Below, in pieces: positions 1-11,003 of a stretch of DNA of 64,000 nucleotides. The stretch is from the NCBI GenBank assembly GCA_013146195.2, contig CM028381.1, positions 60,518,744-60,582,743 of the forward strand, given 5' to 3'. How positions within the stretch are numbered: position 1 is the first letter of the stretch; each line of letters starts with the position of its first letter. Source of the DNA: Codonopsis lanceolata (Eukaryota; Streptophyta; Magnoliopsida; Asterales; Campanulaceae). The notes beneath the pieces are model-generated. The model was not told the DNA's origin and searched no databases. It was given only the letters and a program-made list of their open reading frames with translations. The position numbers and the translations under genes were made by a program.

Positions 1-577
1 CACACCAAAGGCACCATTTAGTATTGCTCACTTCTCTTAATGGAAAGGTCGAGTATTCAAACCTCATCAGAGACACCTAGGTACTTCACCACTCTCAACG
101 GAGAGGTCGGGTGTTCAAAGCATAACCAAAGGCACCACTTGTTCTGACGAGCAAAGGTACCATTTATTCTAGCCACATCAAAGGCACCGTATAGCCGTAA
201 TTGCAGCCTTTTAAGGGCATTAAAAATAATTATTATAAAAATAAGGGTTGTCATAACGTCTATGTTCCCTCCAACCTTTTAAGAAAACAAAATAGGTGTA
301 ATTTTATGAAGGAAACCCCAAAACTATAAATTACTCCAATTTGCAAGAATTATCATTGAATATAATCCAATCTGCCAAATGGTTATAGCTTTGTAGGAGC
401 TCTTTGCCACCTCGAGGGATCGTGCTATGAGGGGTCCGCACATCGGGTTTCGGAGCTCTTTGCAAGATTAGCTTTGGTTGATCAAGTTTTGGTTGAAAAC
501 AAAAATCAAATCCTTGGTTGTTCTCAATCCAGTCTAGGCACATTATACCTTAAGTGAGTGCTTCCATAGTCATGCCA
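1..577. other. intergenic, no gene recognised
   Basis: No open frame here resembles a known protein. The first 200 bases repeat short motifs such as AAAGGCACCA and GAGGTCG, which suggests a decayed repeat of unknown class. Confidence 0.4.
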
Positions 578-652
578 TGATGTACAAGGGTGTGTCACCT
601 ATTTCGGCACTGTATATAGTACTATCTTCACTTATCAAAAAAAAAATCATGC
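578..652 (+). repeat. LINE/SINE 3' tail fragment
   Basis: The segment contains GATGTACAAGGGTGTGTCACC and ends CTTATCAAAAAAAAAA. It resembles the 3' ends of the LINEs ending near 17887 and 62879, which carry GTGTACAAGG...CGCGTC and TACTTATCAAAAAA. I read it as a very short, 5'-truncated LINE or SINE insertion. Confidence 0.45.
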
Positions 653-902
653 ACTGATTTTTAGCATCTTGGGGAATGGAGGTACACCATGGAGCTTCCC
701 GCTGAGTAATCCCTTAGTGAACATAGATAATTTCAACTGGAAAACAAAGCTATCCATATTGAGATGAAAATTTCCTATTTATTTTGAGATAAAGATTTCG
801 TAGGAAGGATTTTTTTCCAAAAGGGACTTTCCCTTCCAGAGTTATGTGGAAGCTTGGAACATTATGGAAGGTATGTTTCCTTGGAGGTTTAGAAAAGGAA
901 AC

Positions 903-1710
903 TGATGTGATCCTGAGGTTCAAGAATTGTGTTTTACAATTAGAGGTGTTCAAATGCCATGTTTGGAAACCTAAGGGTGAGTTTGGTCACAACAAAATGA
1001 CCAAAAAAGACTCCAAAATGCAAGTTTTAGCACGCATGGTTTACAAAAAAGGGATTTTTATATTTTCTTTATTTTGGTTGATTTTTGTTTCTTAATTAGT
1101 TTTGGTTATAAAAAAAAAAACTAGTTTTGGTAGCCTATTCAATTGTTTCCTTATGTTTTAGGTTTTTTTCTTTCAAGTATTAGGGTTTACTTTTAGTTTG
1201 TTGTAGCCTATATAAAAGTATTTGTTTATCATTGTAAGGGACACGATTGATATTATTGAAATTAAAATTGAGTTTTCTTATATTGTGAGCTTGTGTTGAG
1301 AAATTCCTTGAATAAGGGTTTCTTGTTTCTTTCGATCCTATCAGTTTCGTTTATTGAGTTGCAAACTTGTGGGTGGTCGCATGCTTTTGGTTCCTAATCA
1401 ATTCGATTAGTGGGTTGAAGGTGCACCCCAAGGTTCTAGGGATTGGTATATCCGCCTTAGGGTTGAGGGAAACTCAATTATCTATCCTTTTCTTTGTTGA
1501 TTACTTGTTTGGTGTACGTTTGTGCATTCATTCGTGTTTAAAATTTTGTTTATGAACCTAAGGGGCGGGAGAGATGGCAAGGGCACTCAGGCAAAGACCT
1601 TGAGGTCCTTAATTCCAATTTTCATACCAACAAGGGGTCACACTTACCTATCAAAAAAATTAAAAAAAAATTGGTTATTCTTTGTAACCATTCTTGGTAT
1701 TAGGACCACA
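903..1710 (+). repeat. Ty3/gypsy LTR, copy 1 (carries a SINE)
   Basis: About 690 bp of this segment is repeated in direct orientation at 2908-3885, starting TGATGTGATCC and ending after TTCTTTGTAACC. The two copies flank a gypsy protease fragment, so they are read as the LTRs of one decayed element. The exact ends are uncertain and no TSD was recognised. The copy is split by a SINE near 1556-1672. Confidence 0.6.
1556..1672 (+). mobile_element. tRNA-derived SINE
   Basis: GAGAGATGGCAAGGGCA (box A-like), CAAAGACC and a tail ACACTTACCTATCAAAAAAA match the better-preserved SINE at 60392-60485. The element interrupts LTR copy 1: the other LTR reads straight through this point. The box B region is degraded. 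Confidence 0.6.
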
Positions 1711-2021
1711 AAGAGGTAACCAACGTATCTTTGTTTTTCCCCGTTCTTCAATTCAAGTAACCAACGTATCTTTGTTTTTCTCCATTCTTCAATTCTTTGT
1801 CTTTCCTAATATTATTTGTATCCTTTCTTCATGTTATCTTCGTCTTCATTCTCATAAAACCCTAGTTGTCAAAAAAACAAAACGACAATTGCCACACACA
1901 AAAAAACTAAAATTCCAAAAGAAAAAATTATAAAATAAATTGTGTTGTTTTGTAGACTTGGATCATCAACCCTAATTTATTAGTCAATCTCTATATTTGT
2001 CAACAAAAAAAGAGAAATATA

Positions 2022-2471
2022 ATGGTAGTCCATCTTGACAATCTTTTTCATTCGAGATTCACAGTGCAAGATAAAATCTGTCATGTAATTATTAATAGCT
2101 TTAGTCTTGTTAATCTTGTTAGTACTACCTTGGTTGAAAAATTGAGTTTGCCCGTTTTTCGTCATCCCACACCTTATAAAAAACCTAATTCTGATGGAGA
2201 GGTAGGGGTGAATACACATGTGTTGGTTTCATTCGGTGTGTGCAATGGAAGATATGCAAATACTGTTTTGTGTGATGTAGTGCCAATGCAAGATGGACAC
2301 TTGATGTTAGGCTCACCGTGGAGACATAGTCCTCAGGTTAAGCAAAATAACTACAAGAACTGGTATTCAATGGTATTCAAGTTAAATCAGAAGAAAATCA
2401 ATCTTGTACCTATGACACCCGAGGAGATTTATGAAGATTTGGGGAAAGTCCAACAAAGGGAGGAAGAGTGA
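2022..2471 (+). pseudogene. gypsy retrotransposon aspartic protease fragment
   Basis: The 149-residue frame matches the retropepsin part of Ty3/gypsy polyproteins. It has a degraded catalytic motif (ICHVIINSFS, where an active enzyme has D-S/G-G), then NLVSTTLVEKLSLP, LCDVVPMQDGHLMLGSPWR and the tail VPMTPEEIYEDL. The Asp-to-Asn change at the active site and the absence of reverse transcriptase and integrase show that it is dead. It lies between two direct LTR copies, so the whole unit is an internally deleted element. The frame is followed by purine-rich, GAGAGAGAA-type sequence at 2450-2690. Confidence 0.75.
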
Positions 2472-2692
2472 AGATTAGAGGAAGGGCGAAAAGAGAGAAA
2501 AAATTGCAAGAGAATTGAGTGAGAAAATTCAGAGTATGTCGAGAATTGGGAGAGCAACTTGAGAAAGAGAGAATTGAGGAGGAGAAAGAAAAAAGATTGA
2601 GCGAGAAAGGCTTATGAGAGAAAAGATTAAAAGAGAGGAGAGAGATAAAATTGAGAGTAAGAAGCTAGAGAGAGAAGAATGAGAAAGAGTTA

Positions 2693-2950
2693 ATGGTGGT
2701 TCGAGAAGAATTGAAGTTATTACGTGCATATGTAGATCCATTCGCCTTCAAAGTTCCAACTCCATTAGTATCTTGGTTTATCGAGCAGCTTATCGACGAT
2801 TACTTCTTCTCAACTCAATGGAAAAATTGGACGGACCTCGTCTCGAGAGCAGATCATCTAGTTGCAAGCATAGATTCGAGAACGAATCCTTTTCAAGAAG
2901 AGAGGAATGATGTGATCCAGAGGTCCAAGAATTGTGTTTTACAAGTGTAG
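2693..2950 (+). pseudogene. gypsy polyprotein C-terminal fragment
   Basis: The frame contains SWFIEQLIDDYF and ends SRTNPFQEERNDVIQ, which resembles the C-terminal tail of plant gypsy polyproteins that run into the 3' LTR. The last residues overlap the start of LTR copy 2 at 2908, a normal arrangement for this group. The assignment rests on the tail and the LTR overlap, not on a catalytic domain. Confidence 0.4.
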
Positions 2951-3885
2951 GGGCTCAAGAGCCATGTTTGGAAGCATAAGGATGAGCTTGGTTTGGTCAC
3001 AACAAAATGGCCAAAAAAGACTTCAAAATGCAAGTTTTAGCACACATGGTTTTGCAAAAGCATGATCTTTAGGTTTTCTTTATTTCGGTTTATTTTTGTT
3101 TCCTAATTAGTTTTGGTAATTTATTTAATTGTTTCCTTCGGTATAGGTTTCTTTTCTTTCAAGTATTAGGGATTACTTTTAGTTTGTTGTAACCTATATA
3201 AAGGCATCCTTTTATCATTGTAAGGGACACAAATGATATTATCGAATTAAAGTTGAGTTTTCACATATTGTGAGCTTGACAGCTTGTTTGAGAAATTTCT
3301 TGAATTAGGGTTTCTTGTTTCTTTCGATCTTGTAAGGATTGTTTATTGAGTTGCAAAGTTATGGGTGGTCCCGTGCTTTTAGCTCCTAATCAATTGCGAT
3401 TAATGGGTTGAAGGTGCACCTTGTTAAATTACCAACTCATCCAAAAGCATAAGCTGTGAGATAGGGGCTCAACAATGTATATCAAGCTTAACACACTCTC
3501 CCTCACGTGTGACCCGTCCACACGTGGAGAGATAGACAAACATGCCTCACCAAAGGCATCACAAACCAAATAGAGTGACAACATGCCCTCACAATGCCGA
3601 GTAACAAATATAAGTGGGATAACTCGAACTCACGACCTTGCTAATCCAGAACTACTCTGATATCATGATTAGTTACCAACTCATCGAAAAGTTTAAGCTG
3701 TTAGATAGGGACTCAGCAATGAAACTTAACACACCCAAGGTTCTAGGGATTGGTATATCCACCCTAGGGTTGAGGGAAACTCAATTATCCATCCTTTTAT
3801 TTGTTGATTACTTGTTCCTTGTTCGTTTCTGCATTCATTTGTGTTTAATAGTTAGTTATTCTTTGTAACCGTTCTTGGGTTCACA
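2908..3885 (+). repeat. Ty3/gypsy LTR, copy 2 (carries a TRIM)
   Basis: This is the direct repeat of 903-1710, sharing CAAGAATTGTGTTTTAC, GGTCACAACAAAATG, a CCTATATAAA TATA-like box near 3193 and GGTTCTAGGGATTGGTATAT. It is interrupted by a 310-bp TRIM at 3422-3731; copy 1 reads GGTGCACCCCAAGG across that point. Confidence 0.6.
3422..3731 (-). mobile_element. TRIM retrotransposon
   Basis: Direct terminal repeats of 72 bp (3422-3493) and 66 bp (3666-3731) both contain ACCAACTCATC and run TG...CA. Next to the second repeat, 3653-3665 reads TACTCTGATATCA, nearly the 3' end of plant initiator-Met tRNA. A primer-binding site on the minus strand is therefore expected. Short LTRs, a PBS, no coding capacity and a total of 310 bp define a terminal-repeat retrotransposon in miniature. 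The flanks CACC and CACC are a likely 4-5 bp TSD, and the empty site is seen in LTR copy 1. Confidence 0.75.
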
Positions 3886-4690
3886 TCAAAAAGTGTCTTT
3901 CAAGAGTCGCATAGTAAGAATATCCAAGGTTGAGCATCCGTTAATGTGTAATGTCAAGTGGAGATCTCCATACATAATGATGTCATGGATAAAGAGCATT
4001 GTACAGCTTTTCCCCTAGTAGTGGTACTAAAACCCAAGAACTACATTAGGTCGATACTTGAAAGGGATCTCTATAAGAGGGCCGCCACCACACAGCGAGG
4101 ATGGATCCTAGGGAATCGATCCCAGCATAGACGGGATGAAATCCTAAGGAACCAATCCCCCCATATAGGTGCCGAGATCCCTGGTGGGGGTTGGTCACCA
4201 AGCATGGATGCTAATGGCTTTCCCAAGGTTATAACCATTTGCGATTTCATGAACATCCAATATAGACTTCATAGATTTTAGGAAATCCATTAGATACCCA
4301 TAAAAGGTAACGTTTAAAGATAATGTGCATTTTTGTTATGACAAGGAGATGACATTGTTGACTTGGACGGGGAGGGGTTGCTTTAAATAACAAAAAACCA
4401 ACACATCTCAAACTAAGCACTAGAAATTTCCCTCTACACCAATAAATACAAACCAACAAAGTCCATAGTATAGCTTCAACAAAGTAGTCCATCGATACAA
4501 GGTGACAATAAAACAGATGCGGCACACATTAGCTATATGGATAAATATGATGGGATCTGGAAGCCCAAGCCAAAATCCGTGGGTCATGAGCAACGTAACA
4601 AGTTCTTTATGTCAAAGGGCAAGAGTCCTTGGCAACTTTAGATTAGTATTATTTATGTTATTCAACTATTATGGAAGGTTTTTTTAGTCT
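3886..4690. other. no gene recognised
   Basis: Short frames only, none with a recognisable motif. A GC-richer patch at 4080-4220 has repeated GGGA-TC motifs but no homology that I can name. Confidence 0.4.
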
Positions 4691-4892
4691 TCTAGTTAAT
4701 TAGGAGCTTTTAAGCAATAGTACACTTTAAATAAAGGTTGTAATCTTTCTTCATAATCATAGTCAAATTTTAGAGATTACTTGAGAGTTTGTGTACCGAT
4801 CCCTTGCGAGAGTAAGCTTCCCCTCTTTCTCCTCTTGTTCATTGATCTCGTTCTAATCCCCACCCTGCTGCCCATCAAGTAGTATCAGAGCC
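4690..4892 (+). repeat. LTR end plus tRNA-iMet primer-binding site
   Basis: TAGTATCAGAGCC at 4880-4892 matches the canonical plant PBS TGGTATCAGAGCC at 12 of 13 bases. It directly follows CCCATCA, an LTR-type 3' end. A TATA-like TTAAATAAAGG lies near 4728. This is the 3' part of a 5' LTR and the start of an internal leader; the upstream limit is unclear and no gag-pol follows. Confidence 0.6.
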
Positions 4893-5543
4893 GAACCTGG
4901 TTCAGAACCTTCATTCTCATCTTTCTTTCTGATGAATGAGGATTTTACACATTTATTGGGTATTATTCAGGCTTAAATGACGGTAATCCTCGAGTTTTAT
5001 GTTAGCTAATATGGATTTTAAGTGCTTTGGGAAGTTTCAGGGATTGTTGGAGACAATTGTGCATATTAGAAGCATTCTGGGCTGTTTTGAAGAACCAAGA
5101 GGTCAAAGTGCATAATCTGGGAGTTCAAGGAAGAAGAGATGAAATTGAATGACGCCTTCGCGCCAGATGTGGTGGCACCTTCGCGCTAATTGCTGAAAAC
5201 CCAGCGCGTATGCTCTAGCCTTCTTGTCAATTCCAGATTCAAAAGTATTTTTGCAGTGCCTCCGTGCCACTTAACGCAGCGTCGGGGTTCAGCAGTCCTA
5301 TTTCTGTAATCTGCCTCTTTTCTATCCCAGTAAACATGGTATAAAAGAAAATCCTATTAGATTAGGCTAGGGGATCAGATTTTAGAGCCACATTAAAGAG
5401 AAAAACTGAAGCAAAACATGATAGTGATTATTGTCAAAGGATTCAAGTATTGATTTCATTACTATAATTAAGCTTCTCAATCTTTTTCTCCTATGCTTAA
5501 TTTTAGATATCTCTTGAAAATCATGAAGGGTTTCATAGACTGC
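4893..5543 (+). other. retrotransposon leader remnant
   Basis: Non-coding sequence after the PBS. It includes GC-rich pieces with repeated TTCGCGC motifs (5155-5190), but no recognisable protein. Confidence 0.35.
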
Positions 5544-5943
5544 CACGTTTCATAGGAACCTGCATGATTGGGAGTTGGATTCTATTACTCATCGAGAGCA
5601 AGGGATGAAGCTATTCTCACTGGGGATAAGTTGAGAAGACGTCACATGACTTATGTTAACTGGTGCTTCATGTGCAAAAAGGATGAAGAAAGCGCTAATC
5701 ATACACTTATCCATTGCCCGGTGGCCAAGGAGTTGTGGAATCTGCTTTTGGGTCTTTTCAATATCTCGTGGGTAATGTCGAGATCAGTGAAAGTCCTATT
5801 TTTGTGTTGGTCCTTGTACAAACGTAGGAGGAGGAACCTTATTTGGATATATTAGGAATATGATGGACTATATGGAGGAAGCGGAATGGTAGGATCTTTG
5901 ATAATGAGGAAGGTCTCTTTCCTATTTGAAGAATACCTTGTTA
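5544..5943 (+). pseudogene. L1 LINE 3' ORF fragment (zf-RVT)
   Basis: The frame gives RNLHDWELD and then, after a deletion, DEAILTGDKLRRR, VNWCFMCKKDEESANHTLIHCP and KELWNLLLG. This is the reverse-transcriptase-associated zinc finger (C-x2-C...H...HC) found at the end of plant L1 ORF2. The continuation GIWWTIW...NEE is broken by stops. The fragment has no poly-A because the minus-strand LINE at 5960 inserted at its end. Confidence 0.8.
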
Positions 5944-6191
5944 CATACCTAATATTCTTTTTTTTATAAGTAAAAGTATATATAAATCAAAGCGTCAAAA
6001 CAGGTGACGCGTCCTTTGTACACAGGGGGTATACAAGACAAAAGAATTACTAAGTAATAGTCATGTTCACTATATCTACAAAAGAGTTCTCTATATCAAG
6101 GTCATCTACCGAACACCACAAACGAAGAGTCTGATACACCTCCTTTTTAATTCGAGCATCATCAGTTCCAGGTTCTCGAACACCCTTTGGT

Positions 6192-7045
6192 CATAGTTAT
6201 CAAAGTCGAGAGGCGCCAAAAAGTCGATAGGTCCAAATTTGAGGCGAGAGGCGAGAGGCGAGGCGCTAAAAAGGCGCCAAAAAGGCGCTCACGGAAAAAA
6301 TACTAAGGAAAAATACATAAAATATATATAACTTAACAAATATCAACAAAACATGTTATAAGTGAATATAATACAAGAAACTAAGTCCTAACATAGTATA
6401 TATGATGAAATTCTGAGCTAGTTTAAAATTCCAAGTAATATAATAAATAGTTAAGTAACCAAAGAAAATAAAGTTTTTAAAAAATAAAGTAAAATCCAAA
6501 AACAAAATGAAAAATTCAAATAATCCCAAATCCCAAATTAAAAATTAAAAATATAATAAATAATAAATAAAATGCCTAAAAATGAAATGAAAATAAACCC
6601 CATGTAATGATATAAGATAGCAGCAGCTCAGCACATTAGAAAAAAAAGGGAAAAACATGAAATAAACAAAAGAAATTACAAAATCATATTTAATCTCCAC
6701 CAATCAACAAACCAATCACGGGAAGCAGTTCGCAGGGAGCCGGCGACCTCGTCTGTGATGCTCCGGCGAGAAAATTCCGGCGCCAGCGCGTGGGGCGCAT
6801 GAGGCTGATTCTGGCATCCTCCAGCGACGGCGAAAGCCCAGATGAGTTCGCCAGGTAGAGACGAAGCCATCTGTGCTGTTAGATTTCATTAACATCTAAT
6901 ATTGAAGCCTAGATCTAGAATCGAAAATCTCAGATATGTGCCGGCAGTTAGTGCCCAACTCGCCCAGCCCTCTTCAGGCGACAAACCCTAGACTGGCCTC
7001 GACTCTCGCCTCAAGCGCCAAAGGCGAGCGCCTTTGACAACTATG
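6192..7045 (-). mobile_element. non-autonomous hAT element A
   Basis: Terminal inverted repeats read CATAGTTATCAAAG and CTTTGACAACTATG. They are flanked by a perfect 8-bp TSD CCTTTGGT (6184-6191, 7046-7053). The subterminal regions are rich in GGCG and GGCGCC. The 854-bp interior is AT-rich and has no transposase. Its left half matches the reverse complement of the 3' flank of the hAT relic (17889-18125), so it lies in minus orientation to that element. It is inserted in the LINE at 5960-10670. Confidence 0.9.
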
Positions 7046-7071
7046 CCTTTGGTTCCTCTCATAGTTACGAA

Positions 7072-8376
7072 CATAGTTGTCAGAGTCGAGAGGCGCCAAA
7101 AAGGCGATAGGTCCAAATTTGAGGCGAGGCGCTAAAAAGGCGCCAAAAAGGCGCTCACGGAAAAATTACTAAGGAAAATTACATAAAATACATATAACTT
7201 AACAAATATCAAAACTAAGTTCATAGTTGAAATTCCAATGCATTAGATGAACTTAACTAAAAATTCAAACAAGAAAATAAATAGTTATTAATTATAAAAC
7301 AAGTAAACAAAATAACAGAGACTTCAAGTTTACAGAACAGAAACAGAAAAAAATTAATTGACAAGAGTTCTAGAACATAACAGTCTGAAGTCTGAACAGA
7401 ACACATTGAAGGACAGAAGTCACAGAACAGAAGTTACAGAACAGAACAGAGTTCCAGAACAGAACAGAGTTCCAGAACAGAACAGAAAATTAGTGAACTG
7501 AGTCACAAATTATTAATTACAGAAAAGAGTTCCAGAACATAACAGTCTGAACAGAACACATTGAATGATTGAAGGACAGAACAGAAGTTACAGAACAGAA
7601 CAGATTTCCATAACAGAACAGAAAATCAGTGAACTGAGTCACAATAGAACACGTTGAAGGAAAGTAGGAAACAAAATCAGTGAACTGAGTAATAGAACTT
7701 GATTATTTTTTAAGAGTTACAAACTTACAGTACAGAACAGAAATAGAAACAAATTTATATTTTATAAAAAAAATCGAACACATTGAAGGAAACAAAATCA
7801 GTGAACTGATGAAGTCTTAAACAGACTGAAGAGTGAAGAAAAAAACTAAGTCCCAAAGACTCGAAGTCTCAGACTGAAGAAAAAAAAAGAAAACAGAAAA
7901 AGTCAAACACAAAGAAAGGGAAGAGGAGTTTACCTGGAAGTTGGAACTTGGACAGACCGTAGAAGGCAAACGATGAAGAAACCTCGCGAAGAAGAAGACG
8001 AAGTCGACACTCGATGACTCGACAGGCCTGAAGTCAACAGGTCCGACAACCTTCGCAGTTCACACGCTGCTTCGCACCGTATCGTGGTCTCTTTGGGGTC
8101 GTATGAAGTGTTGGGTTATTTTAGGGTTTACTTTATATTTATAGTAAACCCTAAACTATGTCGTTTCATCCTTAATTAGTTTTAAAAAATTAAAAAAACA
8201 AAGTGAGCAACTTAATGGACTTTTTAGCGCCTGTCGCATGGAAAAAAAGCGCCAGAGTCGACGACTTTTCCTCGACTTCTGCACATCAACTCGCCTAGCC
8301 TTCTTGAGGCGCCAAGGCCTCGACTCGCCTCGACTCTCGCTTGAGGCGCCAAAGGCGCTCGCCTTTAACAACTATG
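7072..8376 (-). mobile_element. non-autonomous hAT element B (nested in C)
   Basis: It runs from CATAGTTGTCAGAG to CTTTAACAACTATG with a perfect 8-bp TSD GTTACGAA (7064-7071, 8377-8384) that lies inside element C. The 1305-bp interior shares GTTAAGTTCATCTAATGC (reverse strand) with the 3' flank of the hAT transposase relic. It also carries an ACAGAACAGA-rich block. There is no transposase frame. Confidence 0.92.
7320..7830. repeat. ACAGAACAGA-rich minisatellite inside hAT B
   Basis: Irregular repeats of ACAGAACAGAG(TTCC) and GTGAACTGAGTCA fill this part of element B. They account for most of its extra length over element A. Confidence 0.7.
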
Positions 8377-10730
8377 GTTACGAAAGGCGAGCACCTCTTC
8401 GTCTGAGGCGAGGGGGTTACGCCCCTTGCATGTAAAGGCGAGGCGAGGATACAGAAGCGAGGCTGGGCGATCGCCTTTCTCGCCTTTTGACGAGGCAAGA
8501 GGCAAGAAAAGGTGAGCAAAGGTGTATATTCTAGAAAAACCCTTAAAATATGACGTACTTTTTACCTTTTTAGGATTTTAACTTTTAACATGAGCCTATT
8601 AACCCCGGCCATGATGTAGTGGATGATGATGGGTTTGATTCGGGTCTTGAGTGAGGATGTTTAATGTGTTGCTAGTTGCTACTTGTTTTGTGACTTTATT
8701 AGAAGTTTTACTTAATTTGTAATTTCATCTTTTGCTTTTAAATTGAAGGTTCGGATGTTGAACAAGTGTTTTTTGATGTTGCCTTGTTATTATATGTGAA
8801 TTTTAACTTAATTTCATATATTATTTTCATTTATAAATGCTTTGGATTATGTTACAATAAAATTAATCTATATATATATATATATACATACTATTTTTTC
8901 TTAATTTCTCGCCTTGTTCGCCATTCGGTCGCCCACCTCTCGCCTCGCCTTTCCCCTCGAAAATGGACCTCTCGCAGCCCCTTGCCTTCCGCCTTTAATA
9001 ACTATGGTTCCTCTCCTTCCAAATGATCCACCAAATCGCCAAAGGTGCAGAATCCCACCAAAAATTTCACTTTCTGCGTTTATATAAAGACCACCCTCGA
9101 AGGAGCTCAATGACCGATCTAGGCATCACCCACGAGACACCTACTAGGAGGAAGAGCGTGCTCCAAATCTCCCTCGTCACCGAGTAGTGCAATAACAATA
9201 GTCTCATTTTGTTTACACAAGAAGCACCTATTAACATAGATTTTTCCGCAGACTCTTAAATTTTCTCCCGTTAAGATAGCTTCCTTGGCCGCTTCCAAAG
9301 CAAAAAAGCAACTGTACCAGGAACTTTAGCTTTCCAAATTTCTTTCCAAGGAAAAAGATTGTTTGCATCTTCATCAAGCTTCGTGTATAACGACTTGACC
9401 AAGAATCTTCTATCTTTAGGACCATCCCAAACAACTTTGTCTTCACCGGAACCTTGCCTTTTAAAAGCATGCAGAATCTCCAAAAGATGGACCCCTTCCT
9501 CAAACTCCCGGTCTTGGAGATCTCGATGAAATATCGGATTCCACGAGTCTGCCCCATTAGATGTTGTAAGAATGGAACTCACCATTTCTCCCTGATTAAT
9601 CACTATATTGTATAGATTGGGAAATCTTTGCTGAAGTTTCGTTTCCCCACACCAAGTATCCTGCCAAAATCTGATTTGATTCCCATTTCATGCCTCAAAA
9701 GAGATGAAACGATTGAAGGCATCCCACCATTTCATGATACCTTTCTATACACTTGAACCATGAGCATATAACACTTCCTTGGGGAACCAAACATGACTGC
9801 CTTCCCCATATTTCCCGGTCACTACTTTCCTCCGCAACGCTTCTTTGTCAACTAAGTACTTCCATAACCATTTTCCTAACAAGGCACCATTAAATTTCCT
9901 CAGGTTTTTTTATGCCCAAACCACCCTTTCGCAAATTGGAGCACACCGACCCCCATCCCACTAAATGATATTTACCCTCCTCGGAACCCCCTTCCCATAA
10001 GAAATCTCTTTCCAATTTCTCTATTCTCTTGACCACTGAAACAGGAACCACGAAAAGGGATAAAAAGTACGTAGGGAGGTTAGAGAGCATACTCTTGATC
10101 AAAGTCAATCTCCCCCCTTTAGATAGAAATGGCCTTTTCGAGCCCGCCAATCTCCTCTCAAACCTTTCTATGACCAAGTTCCACATAACTGTACTCTTGA
10201 ACGGCGCCCTTAGAGTAAATCCCAGATATTTCGTAGGGAGGCTAGCTGTCTTACAACCAAGGAAAGAAGCCAGATCCTCCGAGTTATCCACCCCCTCCCC
10301 CACAGCAATAATCTCACACTTAGAGACATTAATCTTGAGACCCGACATTGCTTGAAAAAATAACAAAACCAACCGAAGATTACCCAAGAACTTCTGCTAG
10401 CATCACAAAATACTAAGGTGTCATCTGCAAAAAGTAAGTGTGATATTGCAATACTTGGGGAAGGAGCTCTGTTAACTTCAAATCCCTGAATGTAACCTCC
10501 TGCCGCTGTTTTATCAATAAGACAGCTCAAGGCCTCCATAATCAAGATGAAGAGGAAGGGAGAAAGAGGGTCCCCTTGTCACAATCCTCTCGAGCTTGGG
10601 CCGGCTCCCCATTCACTAAGACTGAAAACCTCACCATGGATATGCAAAAACAAATTGAGTTCCTCCACTTCATACCTAATATTCTTAGTTCTTCTACACA
10701 GTAGTCTGCTACTTGTTTGTTCTTCCAACA

Positions 10731-10966
10731 CAGTAGCCCGTTTTCAAATTATCGTCCGACTTTCCTTTTTCGTCTGTTCTTAAATAATTGTCTTATTTCA
10801 AAACTTTCCTTTTTAATAAAACACTTTTTCTTCCTACTTTAATTATGGCCACATACTCAAGGGCATTAAAGGAAACCATACATTTCATCAGTATTAATAC
10901 AGTCAACTACTTTTAATTAAACGGTGCGCCCGATCAAAGTGGACAATATTTTGAAAACGAAGGGAG
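10731..10966. mobile_element. degraded Stowaway-like MITE
   Basis: The right end GGACAATATTTTGAAAACGA then AGGGAG is followed by TA. The left end GCCCGTTTTCAAATTATCGT is its imperfect inverted repeat and is preceded by TA. Size and TA target fit Tc1/mariner-type MITEs, but the termini are diverged. Confidence 0.5.
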
Positions 10967-11003
10967 TATAAATATTTTGTTGTCTTTTTCCTTTTGATTA
11001 GAA

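Larger units (their letters stand above)
7060..9006. mobile_element. non-autonomous hAT element C (split by B)
   Basis: It starts CATAGTTAC at 7060 and ends TAATAACTATG at 9006, flanked by a perfect 8-bp TSD GTTCCTCT (7052-7059, 9007-9014). Element B is inserted 11 bases inside the left end. Without B and its TSD, C is about 634 bp. Near 8618 the frame VVDDDGFDSGLE-stop resembles the acidic C-terminus of hAT transposases, suggesting a deletion derivative of an autonomous copy. Sequence near both ends is rich in AGGCGAG. Confidence 0.85.
5960..10670 (-). mobile_element. 5'-truncated L1 LINE carrying three hAT insertions
   Basis: Both sides carry the 16-bp TSD CATACCTAATATTCTT (5944-5959, 10671-10686). 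The left end is a poly-T (poly-A on the element strand) followed by the family's GACGCGTC tail. Coding remains on the minus strand run from VNGEPA near 10.6 kb through HLLFADDTLVF (RT catalytic motif) and KINVSKCEII to DFLWEGG and a degraded zinc-finger region at 9231-9603. There is a frameshift near 10385 and stops throughout. Removing the insertions at 6192-7045 and 7060-9006 leaves about 1.9 kb, so the copy is strongly 5'-truncated and dead. Confidence 0.9.
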
